Part shown: in pieces, positions 1-10,627 of the stretch
How the letters are laid out: each line of letters begins with the position of its first letter
Numbering within the stretch: the stretch's first letter is position 1
From: Henckelia pumila
Taxonomy: Eukaryota > Streptophyta > Magnoliopsida > Lamiales > Gesneriaceae
Assembly (NCBI RefSeq): GCF_033568475.1
Contig: NW_027331831.1
Location: 15,190,001 to 15,254,000, forward strand
Length of the DNA: 64,000 nt
Reading direction: 5' to 3'
Notes under the pieces: generated by a model
What the model was told of the DNA's origin: nothing
Databases searched by the model: none
What the model saw: only the letters and a program-made list of their open reading frames with translations
Position numbers and translations under genes: made by a program

Positions 1-1462
1 TATGTGGGTGTGAGCCGATGCAGTCTATTAATACAAGGGGAAGTCGGATTTGGAGAACAATTGGAACCAGTTTCGATTTTGGATGAGAGTTCCTCATTCC
101 CATAAACATTTTCCACATTATACTCATCATACCAAAAGAATCGGTTTCGATACTTCAAACCTACTCAACATATGAATTAATAGTGCCCGGGCCGGGTTGA
201 ATGTTCACCAGCTTTACGTAATAGCATCAACCCATTGCCACATTCACATTGTGGTGGTGTCTTTACTTCCATCAAATCTATGTTAAAATTTTATAAAAAA
301 AAAAAAATCTATGTTAAAACATTGGATTATATGACAAATGAGATACAAAACAAAAATTATGTGGTTAAATTCATATTTGGACACAAATAATTTATTAATA
401 AATAATGCAAATGATTTTCGGTTTTTAAATGATAACATGTAGTGCTTATAGATTTTCATTATTTTGCATCTTCAGCTCAAATTCAAATTAGGTTGTGCTC
501 GAGTGGAATTACTAAATTGTGAGAAAGATTTGGTCACCGAATAGTTCCAAATGTTCATTTAAAAAAATCTCAAGTCCTTGATTCGAACGTGAATTAAAAA
601 AAACAAAATCAAAGTCATCAGTTCGAAATCCAGACAAAACCAATTTAAATATTTATCTGGTGGGTAAAATTAAACATCGAATTCATTCAGCACAAATTTA
701 TGGCATCAAAAGATTTCTACTAGTCAACAAACGTTGGAAAAAACAAGAAAAACTTACTGTTCGAACGAAGATGCACCCGTTTAATCGAAACGATTATAAA
801 TGTAATGTCGAAGATTTGGAGATTTTCGAGCCCTATTTTCATATCGACGCAGAGCGCTTTGCATAAACTTTAATGTCGGCTAGGTTTTCTGAAAAAACGC
901 GGATAAAATTGGGGAAGAAGTAAAAAAAAAATAAGTATTAATTTAATAATTAGAAAAAATATCAAAGAGTATTTTTGCTACATAAATTATAAACCCTTAC
1001 TTAATTTTATTCCTAAAAATCAAACCAAACACAATGTTTTTTTCAACACAAATTATGAATCCTTATTTATCATATCTTTTATCATTTGTCTACTAATAAC
1101 TCGATAATCCTATCAATTGAACCAAACACTGCATAAAAGTGTGAACCAATGTCAAATTTTACATTGTGTATTGTCAAATTTATCCTTTATTTATACATAC
1201 TTGAAAATATTTGGTAAGGATTTTTGTAAAATTACTTATTGTGATAAGATCAAAATTGTCAAACTACGTGTATATTAGATAAGGATCCAGTTCTAAAAAT
1301 ATTGAAATTTCCATAATTCTTTATTTTCATTTGTTTGTAGATAGAAGAATTGATCAGATTTTTCAACTAAAATCTTAATTCGAGAATATTGAAATTCTAA
1401 AATTCATTGGTTTTATTTGCTTGTAGATTAAGTGAAATTAATTTTCAACAAAAAACTTAATT
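1..1462. other. AT-rich intergenic DNA, no gene seen
   Basis: I see no conserved protein, RNA gene or clear repeat boundary here. The sequence is AT-rich with A and T homopolymer runs. The open frame at 660-866 lacks an ATG start and resembles nothing I know. Confidence 0.6.
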
Positions 1463-3170
1463 TGTAGAAGAAATTTTATTGAAGTCAATCTTTCAAGCTA
1501 TACCTTCATGTTTTACGAGTGTATTTGTTTTGTCTTTGATTTTGTATGATGAACTAGAGAGGATGATTAATTCATTTTGGTGGGGCAAGAAGAATGATGG
1601 CCGAGGAAATTTACGTTGGCAAATTTGAAAAAAATTGAGTGGACATAAGAAAGATGGTAGGTTGGGTTTTCAGAAAATTTATGAGTTTAATATAGCTTTA
1701 TTGGCCAAGAAAAATTGGAGACTCGTGACTGAACCTCCTTCCCTGACATCCCAGGTTCTAAAAACACGATATTTTCCAAGTGGTAATTTCTTTAATGCAA
1801 AGATTGGAGTCAACCCAAGTAATGGTTGGCGAAGTATCCTTGCTACTCAAGATATTATCAAACAAGGTGCTCGGCTAAGAATAGGATCGGGATTACATGC
1901 AAACATTTGAAACGACCCCTGGCTTCCAGATTTGAAAATCCTTACATAGAATCGGTTGGCCCTCCTGAACTGCATTTGGCAACATTACTGAACTCTTTGC
2001 AACTGAGCGAGCAAGACAACTGGGATATAGACCTCTTACAGGAACTCTTTAATGAAAGAGACCAGTGTCTAATCCTATCCATACCTCTAAATAACCTACC
2101 TCAAGTTGATTGTTGGTTTTGGGGGGAGGACAAGAAGGGGTGCTACAACGTTAAAATTTGATACATGGTGCTTATGAAGCGTCATTTTCAAATCTCTCCT
2201 ACTATGGGTGTTCAATGGCTATTGGTTTGGAAGTTAAATATCCCACCAAAAGTTTGAAATTTTATTTGGTGAAGTTTGTCTAACACTTTGCCAACCATGA
2301 AGGCACTCCAACATCGTCGATTGGAGATATCTAAATTGTGCTCCATGTGTCGTCATGAAGCCGAAGATGGGTTACATGCACTTGTCTCTTGCCCTCTTGT
2401 GAGAAACGTTTGGTGCCTAACATCGATTGGCAACAACATTGGGTCCGTATCTATCCTGGTTGGCTGGTGGAACAATCTTGTTCGTACTAAAAATCACGAT
2501 GATTTTGCAATAATAGCTATGATAATGTGGAGTATTTGGCAGAATCACAATGAGGTGGTGTGGAAAGGAAATGGCAAACCAGCTGTTATTATTTCTTTTG
2601 TCATGGATCTTTACTCTCAGTGGCTTATAACTCATAAAAGATCGTGTTCACCAAGATAGAAGCCTTCAGTAAATTGGAGCAAACCATTGACCTCTTCTTT
2701 AAAATGTAATGTCTACGTAACAGTTTTTTGTGATCCACCTCGTATGGGTTACATATGTTTACTCATAAACTCTACATGTATAGTCACTTGATCAATTCAA
2801 GGCAGTATCTTGGGCATTCAAGATCCTTATTTAGCCAAAATTTTGGAATTAGGGAAGATCTAAGTTGGCTCAAGAACATGAATTTTCATAATATTATTAT
2901 AGAGTCTGATGTTAAGATCGTTATTGATGATTTACCTGGTTTGGTGTTGGACGTTTCAAGTTTAGGTTTGATTGTTGCAGATAGTGAATTTATCGCTTTA
3001 CGATTTCAATCTTGTGGTTTTGCTTTTGTTAATAGGTCAGCGAATCAAGTTGCTCATGTTTTGGCTAGAGCAGTAGGTTTTATGTCTGATCTGGAATGAG
3101 AACGTTATCCTTCGTCTTCTTTTATTTCTGATGTAATTCTGGTTAATTATGTTTAATGCATATTTTCTTG
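1463..3170 (+). mobile_element. Decayed L1-type LINE, 3' end (reverse transcriptase C-terminus, zf-RVT, RNase H)
   Basis: This is the 3' part of a plant L1-like non-LTR retrotransposon, truncated at its 5' end. Near 1464-1620 the frame reads LLKSIFQAIPSC and then MINSFWWG, both typical of the end of plant LINE reverse transcriptases. At 1635-1910 it reads GRLGFQKIYEFNIALLAKKNW, also typical. Around 2220-2400 comes the zf-RVT region (IPPKV..NFIW, then C-X2-C and H-X4-C spacing in CSMCRHEAEDGLHALVSC). At 2660-3099 there is an RVT_3-type RNase H tail with IIESD and ANQVAHVLARA. It is dead: there are in-frame stops (for example TGA near 1908, 2159 and 2256), a frame change near 1935, and another between the zf-RVT and RNase H parts. 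A short A-rich stretch near 3173 may be the eroded poly-A tail. Confidence 0.85.
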
Positions 3171-3189
3171 TTCAAAAAAGAAATACCAA

Positions 3190-3392
3190 TTTTTTGTTTT
3201 ATTTGCTAAAATAATTTATATTAATAAAAATTTTGAACACTTTTATGCATATTTTTACAATTTTTTTATATTAGAAAATTTTCTATATTTTTATAATTAA
3301 TTAATATATTTAAAAAAAGCTGGCTACGCACCGTCTAGGCGGTGGGTGACAGCCCACCTATTGTCTAGCGTTTTTTAGAACATCGCCTTTAA
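3190..3392. repeat. Fragment of the GTCTAGGCGG repeat family
   Basis: An AT-rich stretch ends in a short segment with CGTCTAGGCGGTGGG and TTTTTTAGAACA. The same blocks occur at the two ends of the split repeat at 40523-40852 and 58946-59012, so this looks like a third, partial copy. Such TTCTAAAA plus CTAGGCGG repeats are common in plant genomes. The ends here are not defined. Confidence 0.5.
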
Positions 3393-4545
3393 TTTACCGT
3401 AAATGGTCAAAAATTAACTATTTATTCATATATATATATTGCATTATATTGTGCATATTTGAACTGCATGTTGGATTGTCTAACATTCTTGATCTCTAAT
3501 TAATTACAGACTCAAATTGAAAACGAATGACCGAACGAAGCCTGGACACCGGTCATTGTACCGTATTTCTGGCCCATTGGAAAACACAACTTAAACTCAA
3601 AAAGTGAGTCCAATGAACAACGAGTTGCAAATCTGGGTATATGGTTAATCTGAACAATATGACTTTGGTCTAGTATTGTGAGTTCACCTTGAGTCGTCGA
3701 TGATCGATTGTACGGATTTACTGGAGTTCGTGGGTAAAAGTGTTGCACCGAATGCTTGTGGGATTCATGCACCTTTTTAGCCCACGATACCCAGTCTGGA
3801 ATCTGGAACCATCAATGTATATTCTTGATATTATTCTATTGTCACGCTCCATTGTATTACATCATAACATGTTTATTATAGATTTGGTATAATATTATTT
3901 GGTTTTTTATATCAATTTAAGTCGTAATATTACCCCTCACTAAATCCTCAAATACTTAACCTCTATTTTTTCTATGTACTGTAAATTCCAGATAGAATGG
4001 AAGAAGAGCCACACTTGGATGAAAGTTAAGCTAGGGATAAAATGTTAGGTTATCATGTACGGTGTGAAATAAAATATGTCTTATGTTCATTTTGATTTTT
4101 GTGGCTTGACACAACTTTATGTGTTTAAATAATCTATAGTCTCTTCTGCTACTAAGAGTCATACACATTGTCATATGATCAGCCTATCATTTTCAGAGAT
4201 TATCATTACGTTGTTTGCTAACTTGAGCATCGAAGTGGTTGTCTGACGCCTTTAACGTTTGTTCGTCACGTAGGTGAAATCCCACGAAATTCGTTTTTCA
4301 CCGCATCACAAGCCTATGAGACTGCATACGAGACCATCTACAAGATTACGTATGAGACCAGCTGCGGGACCTTCACTTACTAGGCTACGAGATAGGATCC
4401 ACCTATGAGCTTGCAACTTACTACTGGTCTACATTTACGACAGTGTAACTTACAGGTCTATACTTACAAGAATTCACTTACAAATTAGTTTGATTCGATT
4501 ATATTTTTTGGCTACATCTAGTATTAACTTATTACCCCAGATTAC
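3393..4545. repeat. LTR-like relic, boundaries not found
   Basis: The segment near 4220-4300 reads CTTGAGCATCGAAGTGG, then GTAGGTGAAATCCCACGAA. It resembles the corresponding LTR part of the gag-only element at 32762-38440 (CTTGAGCGTCGGAGTG, then GCAGGTGACAACCCACGAA). This marks a decayed LTR of a related retroelement. No matching second LTR, target duplication or coding remnant was found. The rest of the interval, including an open frame on the minus strand at 3512-3772, shows nothing I recognise. Confidence 0.4.
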
Positions 4546-4547
4546 TA

Positions 4548-4668
4548 AGGTAGTGTTTGAGAGAATTTTTTAGAAACACTTTTCAGCTTTTTCTTAACAA
4601 AATTTCAAAATTTTGTTACGAAAAGCTGAGAAGTGCTTCTAAAAGCTCTCCCAAACATTACTTAATTA
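4548..4668. mobile_element. Foldback MITE, copy 1 (GGTAGTGTTTG family)
   Basis: The left end GGTAGTGTTTGAGAG pairs with CTCCCAAACATTACT at the right end. The arms continue inward (AGAAACACTTTTCAGC against GCTGAGAAGTGCTTCT) and meet in AAAATTTCAAAATTTT. The whole element is about 115-120 bp and would fold into one hairpin. A second copy with the same arms and centre lies at 62286-62412. The target duplication is unclear (perhaps 3 bp, TAA/TTA), so the superfamily is not assigned. Confidence 0.75.
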
Positions 4669-6137
4669 TATTTATTAAATAATAGTTAGGGCGAGGTTGT
4701 AAATAAATGGGCCGACAATTCGGATCACAGGCCAAGGTTAGACCAATTTGGTAAATTTTGGTCTACTAGAATAAATTTGGTGAGCAAGGTCGGACAGTTT
4801 TTTTAGATATTACTGATAATATGATGTAATTGCAAGCAATAATTTTATAAAGAAATATTTGACAAATAAAATTATTAAAATTTATATTTTATAAAAATAA
4901 ATACCTAGTTATGTACCATAAATAATTGATGCAAAATGTAGTAATTTTCATTGATTAAATTATTTTATAATCTATGATTTGTTTGGATAGATACATACAT
5001 ATACTGTAGCATCCCTTGTCTTAAATCGGGGTACTTTGATACTACAATGTGTGGTTAAAATTGCCCATACAACCTTTTTTCATGTGGGCCCATGTGAAAA
5101 AAGCAAATCCTGGCCTTGGATCTTACAAATGATCGAATTTCCCCTTATATTGGTTAGAAAAAAATTAAAATAGTTTATATAGGACTCTTGTTAATAACTT
5201 AGGTTAACGCTAAAACGATTACAAAATAGTTATTATAGGGATTTGTTGTGCAGTTGCACTTGTCACTTGTGCGGGCATAAGTTTGAGACTTGATATTATG
5301 ATAGTCGCCACTCATAAGACACTTGCACAAACATGAGCTCGAGATGTGATATAATGATAGCAGATATAATTGTCAGTTAGAAGTTAGAACACACTTGTAT
5401 AGACGCTATAGAATTTTATTAGAGATATTCTCTCATGGAGATCCCTGCTATGTAGGGTAAAGTGCTAAGTGTATGAGAGCTATCTCTAAAACCAATGAAG
5501 CAATTGATGCTAAGTGTATGGTAGTCATTTATTGAACCTGCAAGAGAAGTGATATATCCACATGAGTCACCTCTGGATTCCTAATGTCGGTAGATCGATA
5601 GAGTAGGCTGCAACGAGAACTTCATATTTGGAATGAGGGGTGATTGTAGTACCTTTTTTTTCCACATTGATCCGAGAAAAAAAAATAAAAATGGTTTATG
5701 ATGATTTAAAATAGATTCCTATAAAAAATTTGATTAGCTATTTTTTTAAAATGGGACAGTTACAAAATAGTTGCTATGTAAGTTTTTCGGGTCAATATTC
5801 CGTGTACTATATACATACACTATCATTACCGGTTTTCAATTTTCATTATTATTATTACTAGTTATTCAAAATATCATTCAAATGAAACTTATACACAACA
5901 AATATTACATGATTCTTATACAACGACAAAATCAAGCGATTTCATTTTCTGGTGGGTCATGGGTATTTAAACTAATTTGTTTGTTCATAGAGAATACGTG
6001 GGACAAAAACAAAAAGTTTAGGTGGCCTGCCGGCTCGGAAACTGGTAAGGACCTCAGCGGTGGCAGGTTCAGACTCCGCTTCGGAATCCAAACCCACAGA
6101 TACACACAGTGCCAAGTCTGTATAGCCGTTAAATATC
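4669..6137. other. Intergenic DNA with possible LTR debris
   Basis: No gene is seen. Near 5006 the sequence TGTAGCATCCC resembles the start of a plant LTR, and 5240-5370 holds an imperfect internal duplication (TTGAGACTTGATATTATGAT against TCGAGATGTGATATAATGAT). A motif ACAAAATAGTT recurs at about 5221 and 5762. These suggest old retroelement debris, but no paired ends or coding remnants were found. Confidence 0.35.
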
Positions 6138-6180
6138 TTCCACCTTCAAATTCCCCCCTCTTCCCCCCTTTCATTTGCTC
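6138..6180 (+). promoter_or_regulatory. Pyrimidine-rich leader of the zinc-ribbon gene
   Basis: A C/T-rich tract (CCCCCCTCTTCCCCCCTTTC) lies about 30-70 nt upstream of the ATG at 6209. Plant core promoters and 5' leaders often carry such a Y patch. I do not see a convincing TATA box, so the exact transcription start is unknown. Confidence 0.4.
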
Positions 6181-6208
6181 GTATATTGAGAGTCGATTAG
6201 GGTTCTGA

Positions 6209-8596
6209 ATGGGGAGCAGGGTTCCGGTTGAGCACTACGATTTGAGATCAGCCGCCAATTCGTTCATCGGAACTACATTGCACGACCTCAATTCTGGCGA
6301 TGGCGTCACCGATGACAACGACGACCGCTCCTCTGCTGTTGTCACTGTTTGTTCTTTTTACTGATAATCTCTTGACCGGCTGCCGTGATTTTATCATGAA
6401 TTACTTGAGATTATGTTTTTGCGTCAAGATTTTGAATTGGGTGCTCGATTTGTCGGAGAGGGGTTTCTTAGTTCAACCAAATTCTGATTGTTTTGAATTC
6501 CTTTTGTATTTAACATGAAAATAAATATTGATTCCTGACACTTAGAGATGTAATTTTTGTGATAGTAATCATAACTGTACAGCTTCGAAAAGCATTATTT
6601 GCCGTCCTGTATATCACTGAGACTGCCAAAAAAACATCTTGAGGTTCTCTGACGAAGATTTTTTCTATTTCTGACTTATGATGGTTCTCAGGACTGCATG
6701 GATGGGACTTACCAAAGTACTTTACCACTTCACAGCATCGGTGTTGAGGATGATCGGAGTAGCCTTGAAAATAATGGGTCTTCAAGTGGTCCGTACACTC
6801 TATTGACTATTGATGGTGATAATTTTCTTCACCTGGATTCTAGTAAATTATGCATCGTCGTCAGTAATTTCCGATTATCTGATGTGAATTCGACTTTCGT
6901 GCCTCAACCAGATGTTTCTCCTATTGAAACCGCTAGAGCAAGATTTTTGGACATCATCGTTGATCATTTTATCGAACCACATGTGATTGAAATGTCGGAT
7001 TATGAGGCTGATTACTTGGTGCAGCAGTGTTCACAAGACAAAGCTAGCAAGAGGAAATCCAGAGAGATTCGATACGAAGGAGATGCTCGCTATGCTTTGC
7101 CTTTGATGTATGTTGCAAACCTATATGAAACAGTGGTGAATGAAGCTAATATGAGATTATCATCAATGAATGGCATGCGTGAAAAAACAATCGGTGTGGC
7201 TCTTGAAGCAGCCGGTGGACTTTACAGAAAGCTGGCTAAGAAATTTCCTAGGAAAGGTACAACTATCTTCTTTTTTCTTGATTTAGAGATATATTACAGC
7301 TTTAAAGTTGCATGCAGGATGCATGTAAAACTTTCATTGAAGGCATCGCCCTTTAGCTTTCTCCATCTAACTTTTTTCTCTTGAACCTGGACCTCTTTTC
7401 TAAATATGTATTTCGGGTCTAAAACGAGTCGAAAGATTTTCCGCAACTTCTTTCCCTTCGCAATTTCATTATTTTTTCTGTTTGAATAGAACAAAGATAA
7501 ATATTTTAAACAGGGGGAAGATGGACTGTTGTAAAGTGATCTGGATGTTAGTTTGAGAACAAGAAATTAAATAATTCATTTTCAAGATTCTCAAATGTAG
7601 TTATGACTGTGAAGTTATCTTACAGACAATATCATGTGCACTTGGTCTTCATGCAACATCCTAAATTGATTTTTTACATGTAGGTTCTTGTATATTTAAA
7701 AGAAGAGAACTGGCAACTTCGTTTGAAACAAGATCAAGATTTCCCGAGTTAGTGATACAGGAGGAGAAGCGTGTTCGGTTTGTGGTGGTAAATGGCTTAG
7801 CTATTGTTGAAAAACCAACAAAAATTGGAATTGAAGATGCTGAGTGGTATGTTGGAGCTTGTTGAGATCCTTTAATCTTTACTTGAAATTTTTTTTTGAT
7901 GCATTGGTTCAATTGGTATCTCTAAAATATTGTATAGTTTGAGTTGTCGCCCTTGTCTTAGAAAAACAGGAGATCATTCTTATTTAAACTGTGATGTGAT
8001 ATGCGTTTATATTGATGCCCCTTTGTACAAAAATATTCACTCAGAAATCATGTAAGTAAATGATTTTTCTAATAACTTACAAAAACCTTATCAGATTCTA
8101 ATATCCGAATGTTAGAGGTTAAAACTGATTTTTCTGTTAGAAATTAAAAGAGTGAAACTCACTGTTACCTCACCAATTACACCACATTCAATAGGTTCAA
8201 AAGGTTGACTGGACGCATTGAAGTAGCTGTATCTGCTGCAGACTACAAGTTTTATGCTCCAAGACACAAGTATAGGCGTGCTATGTCGAACTCCATTTCC
8301 AACATCACCGGTTTGCCGGTTAGTTCTTTTGCTGTTCTCTTCACCCACTTTTGAAAGGTCTAGCTGATTAAAATCTTGATAAAATTTTCAGACATTTCCT
8401 AGTCCTGAAAATTCTCCTCCAATGGCTACTTCTCAAGGCTATCGGCCCTCCAATGAAGTGAGATATTTTATTCAAAAAATTCCCGCTGCTGAAACATGAA
8501 TACATGATATTTTGGATCTGAATGTTATTTGATTTGGTTGTTCTGGAAGGTTCTGTTATATAGCTGGAGTATGTTTAAGATTCCTGCCAAGTTTCC

Positions 8597-8627
<31 letters not shown>

Positions 8628-10172
8628 ATGTTTAAGATTCCTGCTACCTAATGCAACAGTTTATGGTCTTAAAATCCTTCAGAATTTCTCGATTGTCTTT
8701 TGTTTTTTTCAAATACTTAATCAACAAGAATGTCTACTGAAGGTGCTAGACATGACTTCTCCAATTATAATACATTAACACCAACTAATAAATGAAATCA
8801 TTGAAGAAAAAAGAAAGGACACGTCTTTTATTCATGATATATCTAAGATAATTCGCTGGACAGATTGGGGTTCTAGCATGTACCTAGTGCAAAATGTGAT
8901 CCTGAAGTTCTATAATTTATGTGAGTTTGTGCAAAAAGAAATCATAATTTGATATTCACCGAGGGGCATAATTTCTGTTGGAATTAAAACATTTTCTAAG
9001 TGCGAAAAGAGTCTGCTGGACTCGGTGAACAACAATTGACAAACATGAGCATGTTTTTCTTGTCTTTGTGATTGTTTGATCTCTTGTATCGTCACTTTGA
9101 ATGAGAATATTCAAATTTTGGTATGTCCACTTGGCTACATATTCTGTACCATGCGTCTGGATGTCTTTGAATACAACTAAATCAACAGTATAGAAATAGG
9201 TGAACATTTTACTTATTACTTGGAATTCGCCCCTCATTTGGATTTGTTGTTTGCTTTTTGGTAAGTTTTGATTTGTTATATATTATGTATCTTGAGTCAC
9301 AGGACGCTGAGCAATCTCCGGCAAAACAACATATTCAACCTATTCCACATCAGGCTCAGTATCACCCCCTACAACAGGGTCAACACCAACATATTGACCA
9401 AAATCCACATGCTGCTCACTTCATGCACAACCAACAATGCGTTCCGCAATCACAACTGCAGGAAATTGCTCATAATCAACAGCAATCATCAATCTCCCAA
9501 CATATTGCTTGCCTACAGTCGCTTGGTCATGTTGCAGGGCGTTTGCATGTGATGGTGGGTTTATCTATATTTTCTGCCCCCCTTCCCCTGTGTGTGACAT
9601 TGAAGTTTATAATCAGCAAGATAGATCATAGTTAGTTGTTTGTAGTTCACAAAGCCTTGGGTTGTGATTTATCAGGGAAGGATTTAAGGAATAAAATTCA
9701 AATAATAACCATCTTCGGTATATTTGAAATCCACCTCAATGTGTTTCAGGAAAAAAAATCCACTGTTATTATTATTGAAATTGCTCAACTTGCTATTGAG
9801 TGAGTTTGAAATTCACTCGAATTTTGTCCATCCAAACAAGTAAAGGAAGTTGAAATGATATATTTGAAATCCATAAATCCAAGCACGACCTTGAGATTTT
9901 TGGGCTTTTGCCATTAGCATAGCACCGCAGTGTCATCAACTCTTGTTGCGGTTTTTTACCTCGTTATGTTGTGATCTGAAGATGGTTTATGTTGTGGGCG
10001 TATAAGTAGTGTAATTTCAGCTGGAGAATGATCCCTTCATTGAGCATTATTCTCTTTAATTGCCTTTCAGCCAACAAGCCCTGCAAAGTTTTGTGATGAA
10101 TGTGGAGTTCCTTATCTTAGAGAAACCTCCAAGTTCTGCTCCGAATGTGGCACAAAGAGGTATGGAACCTGA
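6209..10172 (+). CDS. Conserved plant protein of unknown function with C-terminal zinc ribbon
   Basis: Eight exons give a protein of about 435 residues: 6209-6340, 6692-6815, 6912-7256, 7684-7846, 8195-8318, 8392-8457, 9303-9554, 10071-10172. All phases join and every intron is GT-AG. The protein begins MGSRVPVEHYDLRSAANSFIG and has an acidic, serine-rich N-terminus. A conserved middle follows (DVSPIETARARFLDIIVDHF, ALPLMYVANLYETVVNEAN, KRVRFVVVNGLAIVEKP). Exon 7 (residues about 319-402) is rich in Gln and His. The last exon holds a zinc ribbon: C410-X2-C413, then C425-X2-C428. I recognise it as a conserved plant family but know no function. The end of exon 1 is uncertain: a GT six bases later (6347) also keeps the frame and adds two residues. 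Intron 2 (6816-6911) is 96 nt and has no in-frame stop, so retention would insert 32 residues. Confidence 0.85.
8599..8628. repeat. (TAA)n microsatellite in intron 6 of the zinc-ribbon gene
   Basis: About nine uninterrupted TAA units lie inside the intron between exons 6 and 7. It is likely length-polymorphic. Confidence 0.9.
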
Positions 10173-10440
10173 CATAATTTATGATGACATCCTTGTGATA
10201 TATGTATAAATCTCTGCTGTGTAAATTATGTGAGAACCAAAAAATAGGTGCCACTCTTCGTCCATTTGCCCATGAAATTATATGATATAGTTATCTTTCC
10301 GCTGTCTTTTAGACATTGTTCCTTAGTTGTTCATTTTAATTTGAAGTCCTCCGGATGAAGGAAACAAGACAAAATCCAATGTGTAAATATTCATTTTCCA
10401 TAACAGTTGATGGTTACTTACTTTCGACCCATCTTATAAT
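10173..10440 (+). other. Probable 3' UTR and downstream DNA of the zinc-ribbon gene
   Basis: The stop codon ends at 10172. No strong AATAAA signal is obvious, and plant poly-A signals are loose, so the transcript end is not placed. Confidence 0.35.
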
Positions 10441-10449
10441 CTCGATCGG

Positions 10450-10627
10450 CAGTTTGGTCACAAAACAGGATCAAACGATAACCGTTGAATCTGTTGTGTA
10501 TTAAGATTTTATGGCGATCCGACGGTGATGGTGGATTGGCAGTTTGGTCACAAAACAGGATCAAACGATAACCGTTGAATCTGTTGTGTACTCAGATTTT
10601 ATGGCGATCCGACGGGTGATCGTGGAT
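10450..10627. repeat. Tandem duplication, two units of about 90 bp
   Basis: A unit starting GGCAGTTTGGTCACAAAAC and ending near GGCGATCCGACGG is repeated head to tail (first copy from about 10450, second from about 10540). The two copies differ at only a few bases (for example TATTAAG against TACTCAG), so the duplication is recent. It holds no open frame of note. Confidence 0.9.

Noticed and set aside
5771-6208. Open frame of 145 codons directly before the zinc-ribbon gene
   Set aside because: It overlaps the likely promoter and leader and resembles no protein family.
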